Part shown: positions 53,129 to 62,720 of the stretch, piece by piece
Numbering within the stretch: position 1 is the stretch's first letter
Layout: the number at the start of each line of letters is the position of its first letter
Origin: Radicibacter daui
GTDB lineage: Bacteria > Pseudomonadota > Alphaproteobacteria > Radicibacterales > Radicibacteraceae
DNA length: 64,000 nt
NCBI GenBank assembly: GCA_030657355.1
Contig: CP131056.1
Span: forward strand, 3,554,501 to 3,618,500
Direction: 5' to 3'
Program-made: the position numbers and the translations under genes
Notes under the pieces: generated by a model
The model's database searches: none
What the model was told of the DNA's origin: nothing
Seen by the model: only the letters and a program-made list of their open reading frames with translations

Positions 53129-53851
53129 ATGCCCGCTTCCCCGTCCCCCGCCGCTCAAAACCCGGTCGTCCGGGTCAGCGACCTGCATGTTACCCTCGCC
53201 AGTGCCGCCGGTCCGGTCAACATCCTGCGCGGGATCGACCTTGAAGTCGAAGCGGGCGAAACGGTCAGCATCGTCGGGCCCTCCGGGTCGGGTAAATCCA
53301 CGCTCATGATGGTCATCGGCGGGCTGGAACGGGCTTCTTCCGGCAGTATCGAGATTGCCGGCCAGCCGCTCGGCGGACTGGGTGAAGACGCTCTCGCACT
53401 GCTGCGCAGGGATCATATCGGCATCGTCTTCCAGGATTTCCACCTCGTGCCGACAATGACGGCGCTGGAAAACGTCGCCCTGCCGCTGGAACTGGCCGGC
53501 GCGGATGATGCCTTTGCCCGGGCGGAGGCAGAGCTGAAGGCCGTCGGCCTCGGCCACCGGCTGACGCATTACCCGGCCCAGCTTTCCGGCGGCGAGCAGC
53601 AGCGTGTTGCCCTTGCCCGCGCCGCCGCCCCGCGCCCCTCCCTGCTGCTGGCGGACGAGCCGACGGGCAACCTTGATGGCTCAACCGGCCACATCATCAT
53701 CGAGCTGCTGTTCGAGCGTGCCCGCTCCAGCGGCTCCACGCTGGTGCTCATCACCCACGACCCGCAACTGGCCGAGCGCTGCGGACGGCAGATCGCCATG
53801 CGCGACGGCATTGTCGAGAAGGACAGCCGGGCCGGGAGCGCCGCAGCGTGA
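53129..53851 (+). CDS. ABC transporter ATPase, YbbA/LolD-like
   Basis: ATPase of 240 residues. It has Walker [10 protein letters not shown] (about 51), the Q-loop [16 protein letters not shown], signature [14 protein letters not shown], Walker [13 protein letters not shown] and H-loop LITHDPQLA. It belongs to the MacB/LolD group that powers mechanotransmission or lipoprotein handling with a large FtsX-type permease. It overlaps that permease gene by 4 bp. The tesA-ybbA-ybbP layout suggests an envelope role. Confidence 0.92.
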   Translation: MPASPSPAAQNPVVRVSDLHVTLASAAGPVNILRGIDLEVEAGETVSIVGPSGSGKSTLMMVIGGLERASSGSIEIAGQPLGGLGEDALALLRRDHIGIVFQDFHLVPTMTALENVALPLELAGADDAFARAEAELKAVGLGHRLTHYPAQLSGGEQQRVALARAAAPRPSLLLADEPTGNLDGSTGHIIIELLFERARSSGSTLVLITHDPQLAERCGRQIAMRDGIVEKDSRAGSAAA

Positions 53852-56430
53852 GCGCCGCGAGCTGGAAACAAAGCCTCAAACTCTCCCTCACCATTGCCCG
53901 GCGCGAACTGCGCGGCGGCCTGACTGGCTTTCGCCTGTTCATGGCCTGCCTTGCCCTCGGCGTCGGCGCCATCGCCGCAGTGCAGTCGCTCTCCCTTAGC
54001 GTGCTCGCCGGCATGCAGCGCGACGGGCGCGCCATCCTGGGCGGTGATGCGTCGGTACAGATGATCTACAACGAAGCCCCGCCGGCCATGCGGCAGTTCT
54101 TTGAGCAAAGCGGCCGCACCTCGCTGGTGGCGGAGCTGCGATCAATGGCGCGTCGCCTCGACGTCAATGACGAGACGGCGGAGAGCGAAGAGAAGGCAGG
54201 CCATCTCGGCGCCGTACTGGCCGAGGTAAAGGGTGTCGACAGCGCCTATCCTCTCGCTGGCAGAATGAAACTTGCCGATGGCAAAGACTTTGCCGACGCG
54301 ATTGCCCGCCAGAGCGACGGTCTCTGGGGGGCGGTGGTCGAGCCCGGGCTTCTTGCCCGCCTCGGGCTTGCCGTGGGCGACCAGATTTCGCTCGGCGACA
54401 TCCATCTGCGCCTGACGGCCGCCATCGATCATGAGCCCGACAGACTTTCCGGGCAGGGTTTTTCCATCGGCCCACGTGTGCTGCTCTCGCTGAACGCCCT
54501 CAAGGAAAGCGGCCTGATCCAGCCGGGCAGCCTTGTTTACTGGCGCTACCGGATCGATCTCGGCAACAACGCGGCCCCTGCCGCCTGGCAGCAGAAGGCG
54601 GAAGCCGCTTTCCCCGATGCCGGCTGGCGTATCCGCCTTTCCAACGATGCGGCACCGCGCGTGGCCCGCTTCATCGACCGGCTCGGCCAGTTCCTCACCC
54701 TCGTCGGCCTCACCTCGCTGCTGGTGGGCGGCATCGGCGCTTCGAACGCCGTCACCGCTTATCTGGATGGGCGCCTTGCGACCATCGCCACCCTCAAGGG
54801 CATCGGCGCGTCGGCACGCATCATCTTCAGCGCCTACCTCATCCAGATTCTGGTGCTGACCGCGGGCGCCATCGTGCTTGGCCTGCTGGCCGGCGCCCTG
54901 CTGCCCATGCTGGCCATCCTGGGGCTCAACAAGCTCCTGCCGGTGGAAGGGGTGATCGGGCTTTACCCCGGCGCCCTTGGCCTTGCCGCCCTCTTCGGCT
55001 TGCTCACCTCGCTCACCTTCTCGCTGGTGCCGCTCGCCCGGGCGCAGGCAACCCAGGCGGCGGCTCTTTTCCGCGGGGCACTGGGGGCACGGCAGCCCTT
55101 GCCGCCAAGGGCCTGGATCGCCACCGGCATCAGCGGCGCCCTGCTGGCCGCGCTTGCCATCGCGAGCGCGGACAACAAGCTCTTCGCCCTCGGTTTTGTC
55201 GGCGGGGCGGCGCTGTCGCTCGGCCTCTTCCGCCTTGCCGCCCAGGGCGCCGTTGCCCTTGCCGCACGCCTGCCGCGTCCGCGCCGGGCCTCGCTACGGT
55301 TGGCGCTTGCCAATCTGCACCGGCCGGGAAATCCCACCGCCACCATCGTGCAGTCCCTTGGCATTGGCCTTACGGTGCTGGTTGCCATTGCCCTCATCCA
55401 GGGCAATTTCAGCAAGCAGGTCGCCGAAGGGCTGCCGGAAGATGCGCCCTCCTTCTTCTTCCTCGACGTACAATCCTCTGACGCTGCGCGTTTCAACGAC
55501 GCGCTGAAGGGGTTGCCGGGCGTCGAGAGTGTGGAAGAAACGCCGATGCTGCGCGGCAATCTCATCGCCATCAACGGCGTGCCGGCCGATCAGGCGCATC
55601 TGCCCGGCGCGCCGGACTGGCTGCTGGAAGGCGACCGCGGCGTCACCTACGCCGCCGGCCCGCCGGCAAAGACAAATGTCGTGGCCGGCACCTGGTGGCC
55701 AACGGATTATCAGGGCGAGCAGCTCGTCTCCGTCTCCCAGGATTTTGTCGAGCAGTTTGGCATCAAGGTCGGCGACGAGCTGACGGTGCGGGTGCTGGGG
55801 CGCGAGATCAAGGCACGCATCGCCTCCATCCGCGATATCGACTGGTCCACCATGGCGATGAATTTCGCCATGGTCTTTTCCCCCGGCATTCTGGCGAAGG
55901 CGCCCCATACCGTGCTGGCAAGTGCCCGCACCAGCGAAGTGGCGGAACTGCCAGTGATGACCGCTGTGGGCCGGGATTTCCCCAATGTCTCGACCATCCG
56001 CCTGCGGGAAGCGCTGGCCGAGGTAAACCGCCTGATCGGCAACATCGGCATTGCGGTGCGGGTAACGGCCGCCGTCACCCTCATTTCCGGCACGCTGGTG
56101 CTGGCGGGCGCCATTGCCGCCGGTCATCGCCGCCGCGTCTATGACGCTGTAGTGCTGAAGGTGCTGGGGGCAACACGGCGCGATCTTATGAAGGCCTTCC
56201 TGACCGAATTCGGCCTCATCGGGCTACTGACGGCCTCCATCGCCGCCGTCATCGGCACGGCGGCGGCCTGGGCGGTCATGCGCTGGATCATGCCGATACC
56301 CTGGCAGTTCCTGCCGCTGCCGGTCATCGCGACGGCCCTGATTGCCGCCGCCATCACCCTTGTTGCCGGTTTTGCCGGCACTTGGATTGCCCTGGGTCAG
56401 AAGGCCGCGCCCCTGCTCAGAAATGAGTAA
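53848..56430 (+). CDS. FtsX-domain ABC permease, YbbP-like
   Basis: Inner-membrane protein of 860 residues. An N-terminal helix (about 28-50) is followed by a large periplasmic domain, an FtsX module (about 270-415), further helices, a second periplasmic domain, and a second FtsX module at the C-terminus (about 730-850). The start is GTG 53848, in the end of the ATPase gene. It works with that ATPase. The substrate is not known for this family; esterase and transporter together may handle a lipid or acyl compound. Confidence 0.9.
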   Translation: MSAASWKQSLKLSLTIARRELRGGLTGFRLFMACLALGVGAIAAVQSLSLSVLAGMQRDGRAILGGDASVQMIYNEAPPAMRQFFEQSGRTSLVAELRSMARRLDVNDETAESEEKAGHLGAVLAEVKGVDSAYPLAGRMKLADGKDFADAIARQSDGLWGAVVEPGLLARLGLAVGDQISLGDIHLRLTAAIDHEPDRLSGQGFSIGPRVLLSLNALKESGLIQPGSLVYWRYRIDLGNNAAPAAWQQKAEAAFPDAGWRIRLSNDAAPRVARFIDRLGQFLTLVGLTSLLVGGIGASNAVTAYLDGRLATIATLKGIGASARIIFSAYLIQILVLTAGAIVLGLLAGALLPMLAILGLNKLLPVEGVIGLYPGALGLAALFGLLTSLTFSLVPLARAQATQAAALFRGALGARQPLPPRAWIATGISGALLAALAIASADNKLFALGFVGGAALSLGLFRLAAQGAVALAARLPRPRRASLRLALANLHRPGNPTATIVQSLGIGLTVLVAIALIQGNFSKQVAEGLPEDAPSFFFLDVQSSDAARFNDALKGLPGVESVEETPMLRGNLIAINGVPADQAHLPGAPDWLLEGDRGVTYAAGPPAKTNVVAGTWWPTDYQGEQLVSVSQDFVEQFGIKVGDELTVRVLGREIKARIASIRDIDWSTMAMNFAMVFSPGILAKAPHTVLASARTSEVAELPVMTAVGRDFPNVSTIRLREALAEVNRLIGNIGIAVRVTAAVTLISGTLVLAGAIAAGHRRRVYDAVVLKVLGATRRDLMKAFLTEFGLIGLLTASIAAVIGTAAAWAVMRWIMPIPWQFLPLPVIATALIAAAITLVAGFAGTWIALGQKAAPLLRNE

Positions 56431-56534
56431 GGGAGAAGGCATAATTTCGCCATCAGTCCAAAGCATATTGAAAACTTGTCGCACGTCTCCAATATGACGG
56501 GCAAAGGATCAACTGCGATAGATGAGGAAATGCC

Positions 56535-57260
56535 ATGGCCACCGGCCCTGATTTTCGGATGAACCCGAGCTACACCGGGTCCGTTGACCGGGCGAGCTAT
56601 GACGCCGGTCTGCGCTCCCACATGATGCGCGTGTATAATTACATGTGCGGCGGTCTGGTGCTGAGCGGGCTGATTGCCTACTTCACCGCCAATACGCCGG
56701 CCCTGCTGCAGGCCATCTTCGGCAGCCCGCTGGGCATCGTGGTGATGCTCGCGCCGCTCGGTCTCATCTTCTTCGCCAGCATGCGCCTGCACGCCATCAA
56801 GGCCAGCACGCTGCAGACCATCTACTGGGTGTTCTGCGGCCTCATGGGCCTGTCGCTTGCCAGCGTGTTCGTGATCTACACCGGCACCTCCGTGGCGCGG
56901 GTGTTCTTCATCACCGCCGGCATGTTCCTCGGCACCAGCCTTTATGGCTACACCACACGCCGCAATCTTGATGGCATCGGCTCCTTCCTGGTGATGGGCC
57001 TCATCGGCATCCTGATCGCCGGCCTCGTGAACATCTTCGTCGGTTCCTCGGCGCTGCAGTTCGCGATCTCCGTGATCGGCGTGCTGGTCTTCACCGGCCT
57101 CACCGCCTGGGACACCCAGCGCATCAAGGAAACCTATGCCGAGGGCCTTGGCCAGGAGACCTCCACCAAGATGGCCGTCTTCGGCGCCCTGCAGCTCTAT
57201 CTGGACTTCATCAACCTGTTCCAGTTCCTGCTCGCGCTGATGGGTAACCGCCGCAGCTGA
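56535..57260 (+). CDS. Bax inhibitor-1 / YccA family membrane protein
   Basis: Protein of 241 residues with seven predicted helices and the family pattern: short polar N-terminus, RSHMMRVYNYMCGGLVLSGL, MGLIGILIAGLVNIFVGS and C-terminal TGLTAWDTQRIKETY with conserved Asp residues linked to proton or calcium leak in BI-1 proteins. Bacterial YccA binds FtsH; the role here is inferred. It is monocistronic with its own terminator. Confidence 0.93.
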   Translation: MATGPDFRMNPSYTGSVDRASYDAGLRSHMMRVYNYMCGGLVLSGLIAYFTANTPALLQAIFGSPLGIVVMLAPLGLIFFASMRLHAIKASTLQTIYWVFCGLMGLSLASVFVIYTGTSVARVFFITAGMFLGTSLYGYTTRRNLDGIGSFLVMGLIGILIAGLVNIFVGSSALQFAISVIGVLVFTGLTAWDTQRIKETYAEGLGQETSTKMAVFGALQLYLDFINLFQFLLALMGNRRS

Positions 57261-57286
57261 TCGCTGACGGACAGGCACGACCAAAG

Positions 57287-57321
57287 AAAAACCGCCCGGT
57301 GTTTCCACCGGGCGGTTTTTT
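57287..57321 (+). terminator. Terminator of the Bax inhibitor-1 family gene
   Basis: A 14-bp perfect stem (AAAAACCGCCCGGT / ACCGGGCGGTTTTT) with a 6-nt loop and a T run; it can act in both directions and may also end the convergent amidohydrolase operon. Confidence 0.92.
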
Positions 57322-57364
57322 GTTGCCTGCGAGAGACGGCGCAGGGCGTTCAGCCGGCACCGGC

Positions 57365-58849
57365 CTAGAAGGCAAAGAGATCGCGCTCCACACCGGTGGC
57401 CTTGAAGATCCGGTCCCGGCTTGCCTCGATCTCCCGCGTCAGGCGCGGGATATCGAAGCCCAGCAACTGGCCCTGCCATTTCCTGATTTTGCCGGCCACC
57501 ATCACCGTGTCGACATTGGAGCGCTCCATCAGCGTTACCACCGCACCCGGCGCGTTGTTGAGCGGGGCGACATTGAGAGCGCCGGCATCGAGCAGGATGA
57601 TGTCGGCGGCTTTGCCCGGCGTCAGGCTGCCCGTCACCTTGTCGAGCCTCAGCCCCCTCGCCCCCTCGATGGTGGCGTGCCGCAGCGCATCGGCGCACTG
57701 CATCAGATCCGGATAGTTCGGGGCACCGCCCAGCGCCTTTTCATTCACCGCCATGCGCTGCAGCGTCATCAGCGCCCGCATCTGGGTAAACATGTCGGCC
57801 GTCATGGTGCATTCCACGTCTGACGACAGCGACAGCCCCATGCCAAGATCGAGCGCCTTCTGGATCGGCGGGGTGCCATGGCGCATATGCATCTCGATTG
57901 GCACGGCCAGCGACACGTGCGCCCCGGCATCGGCAGCATATTTCCAGCCCGCGTCCGACATGCCGGTCATGTGGATAAAGATATTGTCCGGCCCGAAGAG
58001 CCCGGCGGCACCAAGCTCATCGAAGGTCGGCTGCATGCCGAAAGTGCCGACGACATGCAGGGCAATCGGCAGCCCCAGCTCGCGCCCCACCTTCCAGGCT
58101 TCTTCATATCCCGGCAGGTAGATTTCGCCGCCCATCACCATGGTCAGCATCTGGTCGGCGGAGGAGAAGTATTGTTGCTTCAGCCTTCTGGCATCGCCGG
58201 GATAGCGCGCCCGGTCGCCCCAGCCTTCAAAATACCCGAAGACGCCGCGCCGGCCGGCATCCCGCAAGCCTTCGACGGCGGCGTCGGAATGCTCCGGGCT
58301 GTGGTGGATCTGGCTGACATCCATCACCGTCGTCACGCCGGCATCGAGCTGCGCGATACCGCCGAAAAGCTCATTGATATAAACATCGTCCGGCGTGTAG
58401 CCGAGCGAGAGCTTCTGCAGCACGGTTTCATAATAATTGCTGGCATTAACCGGCCTGCCGTCATTGATGAGGATGGCGTGGGCCAGCTGGCTGCGCAGCG
58501 CGGTTTCGAACTGGTGGTGATGGGTGTCGATGAAGCCGGGCATGACGATCTTGCCGGTCGCATCGATCACCGCCGCCTCCGGCGCCTCGATCCGGGCGGC
58601 GACGGCAGATATCCGCCCGTCCTCGACCAGCACATCCCCGACGGGGAAATTGCCGACCGCGTCATCGATGGGCAGCACGATGCCGCCCTTGATCAGAAGC
58701 GGGCGCTTGCCGTCCTTCACACCCGCCGGCAGCGCGGCCTCGGCCATGGCCTGCCGCGCCTCGATCAGCGATGCCACCTCACCGGACAGATAGCTGCGGG
58801 TTATCGGGCAGGGCACCTCGGGGTGCCCTGGGTCACAAAGCCTGCACAT
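57365..58849 (-). CDS. Amidohydrolase (ATZ/TRZ/cytosine-deaminase-like), catabolic cluster
   Basis: Metal-dependent hydrolase of 494 residues. The first metal motif is PGFIDTHHHQFETAL (about 105), a later His lies in PIALHVVGT, and an Asp in SLSSDVECT; the beta-sandwich parts at both ends resemble SsnA/ATZ-type deaminases. It begins MCRLCDPGHPEVPC, a Cys-rich head that could bind metal and is not needed by the fold. ATG 58849 follows GGGAGGA. It lies 43 bp after the IclR gene and behind the ring-cleavage dioxygenase, so it may deaminate or dehalogenate a ring substrate. The substrate is unknown. Confidence 0.8.
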   Translation of the reverse strand: MCRLCDPGHPEVPCPITRSYLSGEVASLIEARQAMAEAALPAGVKDGKRPLLIKGGIVLPIDDAVGNFPVGDVLVEDGRISAVAARIEAPEAAVIDATGKIVMPGFIDTHHHQFETALRSQLAHAILINDGRPVNASNYYETVLQKLSLGYTPDDVYINELFGGIAQLDAGVTTVMDVSQIHHSPEHSDAAVEGLRDAGRRGVFGYFEGWGDRARYPGDARRLKQQYFSSADQMLTMVMGGEIYLPGYEEAWKVGRELGLPIALHVVGTFGMQPTFDELGAAGLFGPDNIFIHMTGMSDAGWKYAADAGAHVSLAVPIEMHMRHGTPPIQKALDLGMGLSLSSDVECTMTADMFTQMRALMTLQRMAVNEKALGGAPNYPDLMQCADALRHATIEGARGLRLDKVTGSLTPGKAADIILLDAGALNVAPLNNAPGAVVTLMERSNVDTVMVAGKIRKWQGQLLGFDIPRLTREIEASRDRIFKATGVERDLFAF

Positions 58850-58892
58850 CTTGTCCTCCCCGAAAATTCTTGTTTTGGAAACGGAGCCTGCC

Positions 58893-59696
58893 TCAGGCCC
58901 GAAGTACCGTGGCAAGCAGGGGGTAACGCATCATGTGATGGGCAATCCGCGAGGCGGTGATCCTGAGTTCCGGCAGCCGCTCCTCCACCAGCGCCTCCGG
59001 CGTCACCATGCCGGTGTAGCCGGAGCTGTTGAGGGCGGCGACGGTGTTGCCCTCGGCATCGCGCACCGGCACGGCAATGGCGGTAATGCCGTAATCGAGC
59101 TGATCGACGGTGGTGGCATAACCTTCCTCGCGCACCCGCCGCACTTCTTCACGCAGCGCCGCCTTGTCCGTGCAGGTCTTGGCGGTCAGGGCTTCCGGCT
59201 CCAGCGCCGCAAGCCAGCTCTCGAAGGCCGCCTCTTTCATGCCCGCCAGCAGCACCCTGCCCATCGAGGTGGCAAAGGCCGGGTAGCGAGCGCCCACCAC
59301 AGCGGCGGCACGGCGGGCACGCTGCTGGGAATAGTGGGCGATATAGATGACATGGTGTCCCTCAAGGGAGGCCACTGACGAGGCATCGCCAAAGCGCTCC
59401 ACCAGGGCGCGCAGGTCGGGCTGCAGTACTTCCTCAATCCGGGCGGAGAAGTAGAAGGAAGCGCCGAGCCCCATGATCTTGGGCTTGAGGTGAAAACGTT
59501 TGCCCTCCTGCCCGACATAACCCAGCGCCTTGAGCGTCAGCAGGCTGCGGCGGGCGGCGGCCGGCGACAGACCCACCAGCCGCGCCACCTCGCTCAGCGT
59601 CATCTCGGGATGCACGGCATCAAACGCTTCCAGGATCGCAAGCCCCTTGGCCAGGGCCTCTACGAATTCCCGGTCCTTTTCCTCTTCAGCCGCCAC
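58893..59696 (-). CDS. IclR-family regulator, PcaR/PobR/PcaU type
   Basis: Regulator of 267 residues. A winged helix-turn-helix occupies about 10-70 (LSEVARLVGLSPAAARRSLL), and the effector-binding GAF-like domain about 85-260 (AFATSMGRVLLAG, AIAVPVRDAEGNTVAALN, SGYTGMV). This subgroup controls aromatic ring-cleavage pathways, often as activators. GTG 59696, with an AAGGA site, lies 4 bp after the dioxygenase stop. The three-half-site operator at 60684-60709 is its probable target. Confidence 0.9.
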   Translation of the reverse strand: MAAEEEKDREFVEALAKGLAILEAFDAVHPEMTLSEVARLVGLSPAAARRSLLTLKALGYVGQEGKRFHLKPKIMGLGASFYFSARIEEVLQPDLRALVERFGDASSVASLEGHHVIYIAHYSQQRARRAAAVVGARYPAFATSMGRVLLAGMKEAAFESWLAALEPEALTAKTCTDKAALREEVRRVREEGYATTVDQLDYGITAIAVPVRDAEGNTVAALNSSGYTGMVTPEALVEERLPELRITASRIAHHMMRYPLLATVLRA

Positions 59697-59700
59697 GGCG

Positions 59701-60564
59701 TCATCCTTGCGGTGCGAGCACAAAGTCGAACTCGAACATCGCATCGGGCCGATGGTCGAGCTCGAAATCGAACGTGTCGGACGCCTTTACCGGCTTTACC
59801 TTGGCGATCAGCGACTTGCGCACCCCGAAGACGGCATCGTTTTCGATATATTCGCCGTTCTCGAAGAACACTTCAGTCGTGATGCTGCGCATGCCCGGAG
59901 ACCGGACGATGAAATGCAGGTGGGCAGCCCGCCAGGCATGGCGGTCACCGGCCCGCAAAAGCTTTCCGACCGGACCGTCATAAGGAACGGTATAGGGCTT
60001 GGGCAACACTGTCGTGTAGCGGTAGCGGCCCTGATCGTCGCAGGTGAACTTGCCACGCAGGTCATACTTGTCCTGCCCGTGCTCCTGTTCCTGGATCGGA
60101 TAGGTGCCGCTGGAATCGGCCTGCCAGGTATCGACGATCGCCCCCGGCAGCGGCTTGTGCAGGATGTCGGTCACCTTGCCCTGCACCAGCACGGTCACGC
60201 CCTCGCGCCCGTCGGCCAGATGGGCGCCGAGTTGTTTTTCCGGCGCATTGTCGAGATAGAACGGGCCGAGATTGGACCCCTCGGTACCGCCGCCGCGCGT
60301 GTTGATCATGTCCACAAGGGCGGAAAAGCCCAGCACATCCGACAACAGGATGAATTCCTGCCGCTCCGGCGTGGAGATCTTGCCGCACTCGTAAAGGAAG
60401 GTCAGCACCCCCATCCACTCCTCGTGGGTGAGGTTCATCTCGCGCGTGTAGTCGTGCAGATGGTCGATCAGCCCCTGCAGCAGCTTCTCGAAACGGCTGC
60501 CCGGCACGGTCCGGAAAGAATCCTTCACCGCCTGGGTGATGCTAAACTGGTTGATATCCCTCAT
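59701..60564 (-). CDS. Intradiol ring-cleavage dioxygenase (catechol/hydroxyquinol 1,2-dioxygenase-like)
   Basis: Non-haem Fe(III) enzyme of 287 residues that opens a dihydroxylated ring between the hydroxyls to a muconate. It has the helical N-terminal domain of catechol dioxygenases (about 20-90) and the catalytic beta-sandwich with ligands Tyr in SSGTYPIQ, Tyr in GRYRYTTVLP and two His in AHLHFIVRSPG; GTEGSNLGPFY is also typical. ATG 60564 follows GGAGG. It is first in a leftward unit with IclR and the amidohydrolase. Hydroxyquinol or a substituted catechol is likely; the exact substrate is not decided. Confidence 0.88.
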   Translation of the reverse strand: MRDINQFSITQAVKDSFRTVPGSRFEKLLQGLIDHLHDYTREMNLTHEEWMGVLTFLYECGKISTPERQEFILLSDVLGFSALVDMINTRGGGTEGSNLGPFYLDNAPEKQLGAHLADGREGVTVLVQGKVTDILHKPLPGAIVDTWQADSSGTYPIQEQEHGQDKYDLRGKFTCDDQGRYRYTTVLPKPYTVPYDGPVGKLLRAGDRHAWRAAHLHFIVRSPGMRSITTEVFFENGEYIENDAVFGVRKSLIAKVKPVKASDTFDFELDHRPDAMFEFDFVLAPQG

Positions 60565-60683
60565 TTTTTCCTCCGCTGAGCATCTTCTGAGGCCTGCTGC
60601 GCCGGCCCGGGCTGTTCCCGCCCTCATCAAACTGGTCCCGCTTTGGGGTTGCCTAAATCTACGATTATATTTATTTTCTACAA

Positions 60684-60709
60684 GCGAAAATATTTTCGCA
60701 TATCGAAAA
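60684..60709. promoter_or_regulatory. Three-half-site operator between the divergent catabolic operons
   Basis: A perfect 16-bp palindrome GCGAAAATATTTTCGC (60684-60699) is followed by a third half-site TATCGAAAAG, which also pairs with TTTTCG as an inverted repeat. Three 10-bp half-sites, two palindromic and one direct, are the known layout for PobR and PcaU operators. On the - strand a TATAAT box (60664-60669) sits 17 bp below, so the site overlaps the -35 of the dioxygenase promoter. Confidence 0.75.
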
Positions 60710-60718
60710 GAGTTTATA

Positions 60719-61534
60719 ATGCGTATCGGGAAACAGGGAAACGCCTACACGGCCATCGCCACCTCCGACGCGGACAGCATTACCGTGCGTGGAGAGGACC
60801 TTTGCCGGGACCTCATCGGCAAGATCAACTTCACGGACTATTTCTGGCTTCTGGTGCTGGGCAGCCGCCCCACGGATATCCAGCGCCAGATGATGGATGC
60901 GTGCCTTGTGGCCATTGCCGAGCATGGGCTGGTCCCCTCCGTGCAGGCAGCACGCATGACCCTTGCGGCCGGCCCCGACGCCTGGCAGGGCGCCATGGCC
61001 GCCGGCCTTCTGGGCATGGGCAGCGTGGTTGCCGGCAGTTCCGAATCCGCCGGGCGTTATCTGGCCGGATTGCTTGCCGAAGCCGATGCCGGAAACGGCG
61101 ACCTTGAAGCAGCCGCCATCTCCAGCCTCCAGGACCTCAAGGCCCGCCGCGAGAAGGTGCCCGGCCTCGGCCATCCGCAGCACAGCGGCGGTGACCCGCG
61201 GGCGGACCGGCTGCTTGCCATTGCTGACGAACTGGGGGTTTCAGGCCGTTACATCGGGGCGCTGCGCACCCTTGCCCGGCACGCCCCGGGCATCATCGAG
61301 CGCCCGTTGCCGATCAATGTTTCCGGTGCCATTCCCGCCTGCATCCTCGACGCGGGCTGGCCACTGGAAGCGCTGAAGGCAGTGCCGCTGCTGGCGCGCG
61401 CCGCCGGCCTTTCCGCCCATCTCTACGAGGAAGCGCAGCGGCCGATCGGCTTCATCATGTCCCACAAGGCCGATCTGGCGATCTCGTATGACGGCGCGCC
61501 CTCGAGCGCCGCGGCCGACAAGAAACCCGAGTGA
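60719..61534 (+). CDS. Citryl-CoA lyase / citrate synthase-like protein
   Basis: Protein of 271 residues in the citrate synthase superfamily, but shorter than true citrate synthase (about 430) and of the citryl-CoA lyase type. It has TAIATSDADSITVRGEDL at the start, KVPGLGHPQHSGGDPRADRL with the catalytic His region, and FIMSHKADLAISYDGAP at the end. It would split a CoA ester of a citrate-like acid into acetyl-CoA (or analogue) and a keto acid. No strong ribosome site is seen, and the operator lies 10 bp upstream. It is first in a rightward operon with the CoA transferase gene, 10 bp apart. Confidence 0.8.
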   Translation: MRIGKQGNAYTAIATSDADSITVRGEDLCRDLIGKINFTDYFWLLVLGSRPTDIQRQMMDACLVAIAEHGLVPSVQAARMTLAAGPDAWQGAMAAGLLGMGSVVAGSSESAGRYLAGLLAEADAGNGDLEAAAISSLQDLKARREKVPGLGHPQHSGGDPRADRLLAIADELGVSGRYIGALRTLARHAPGIIERPLPINVSGAIPACILDAGWPLEALKAVPLLARAAGLSAHLYEEAQRPIGFIMSHKADLAISYDGAPSSAAADKKPE

Positions 61535-61544
61535 AGGGGCAAAG

Positions 61545-62690
61545 ATGGTCAAGATTCTGAAGGATATCCGGGTCGTCGAACTCGGCACCTACATCACCGG
61601 CCCCGCTGCCGGCATGCATCTGGCCGACCTTGGCGCCGATGTCATCAAGGTCGAGCGGCCGGATGGCGGCGACCCGTTCCGCGCCTTCAAGGGCGGGCTC
61701 TACTCCCCGCATTACCAGACCTATAACCGCAACAAGCGCTCCATCGCGCTCGATACCCGCGACCCGGCTGACCTTGCCGTCCTGCAGGAACTGGTCGCCA
61801 CCGCGGATGTCTTTATCCAGAACTTCCGCCCCGGCGTGGCCGAAAAGCTGGGTGCCGGGGAAGAAGCGCTGCGCAGGATCAACCCCGGTCTTATCTACTG
61901 CGCCATTTCCGGCTTCGGCATTTCCGGCCCGGCACGGGACCGGCCGGTGTTCGATTCCGTTGCGCAGGCTGCCAGCGGTTATCTGCGCCTGCTGACCCCG
62001 CCCTCCAATCCGCGTGTCATCGGCCCGGCGATTGCCGATGCCGTGACCGGACAATATGCCGCCATGGCCGTGCTGGCCGCGCTGCTTGAACGGCAGAAGA
62101 GTGGCAAGGGCCGCCGCGTCGACATCTCGATGCTGGAGGCGATGGCCCACTTCAATCTCGACAGCTTCACCCACTATTTCTCGGTCGGCGAAGTGATGGG
62201 CCCGCTCTCCCGCCCGGTCGTCTCGCAGTCCTACACCTTCGAATGCGCCGACGGTAAATGGGTCGCCTTTCACCTCTCCTCCCCCGTCAAGTTCTGGGAG
62301 GGGCTTCTGGAAGCCACCGGCCAGCAGCAGCTCGCCGCCGACCCGCGCTTTGCCGAGCGCCCGGGCCGCATCGCCCATCAGGACGAGCTCATCGACATCT
62401 TCACGCCTGTTTTCAAACAGCAGCCGCGTGACGAATGGTGCCGCCGACTGGAAGCGGCCGAGGTGCCCTATTCCCCTGCCTACGATTCCAGCGAGGCGCT
62501 GGAAGACCCGCAGGCCCGGCATCTGCACATCAAGGTCAGCGCCGAGCACGCCGAGATGGGCACCTTCACCACGGTGCGCCCGCCATACAGCTTCGATGGC
62601 GAACCCGACCTCAGCGTGCTGCCGCCGCCGACCCTCAATGAACATGGCGACGAAATCCGCCGGGAACTGGCCCGCAGAAAGGCCGGCTGA
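61545..62690 (+). CDS. CaiB/BaiF family III CoA transferase
   Basis: CoA transferase of 381 residues. The family core is plain: VVELGTYITGPAAGMHLADLGADVIKVE, NRNKRSIALDTRDP, and VSQSYTFECADGKWVAFHL further on; the Asp that carries the acyl group lies in the GPAIADAVTGQYAA region. It would move CoA onto an organic acid, matching the need of the adjoining lyase for a CoA ester. ATG 61545 follows AAGGGG. It is followed after 30 bp by a YciI-like gene. Confidence 0.9.
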   Translation: MVKILKDIRVVELGTYITGPAAGMHLADLGADVIKVERPDGGDPFRAFKGGLYSPHYQTYNRNKRSIALDTRDPADLAVLQELVATADVFIQNFRPGVAEKLGAGEEALRRINPGLIYCAISGFGISGPARDRPVFDSVAQAASGYLRLLTPPSNPRVIGPAIADAVTGQYAAMAVLAALLERQKSGKGRRVDISMLEAMAHFNLDSFTHYFSVGEVMGPLSRPVVSQSYTFECADGKWVAFHLSSPVKFWEGLLEATGQQQLAADPRFAERPGRIAHQDELIDIFTPVFKQQPRDEWCRRLEAAEVPYSPAYDSSEALEDPQARHLHIKVSAEHAEMGTFTTVRPPYSFDGEPDLSVLPPPTLNEHGDEIRRELARRKAG

Positions 62691-62720
62691 AACAGCAAAA
62701 ACAAAACAGGGAGGATGAAA

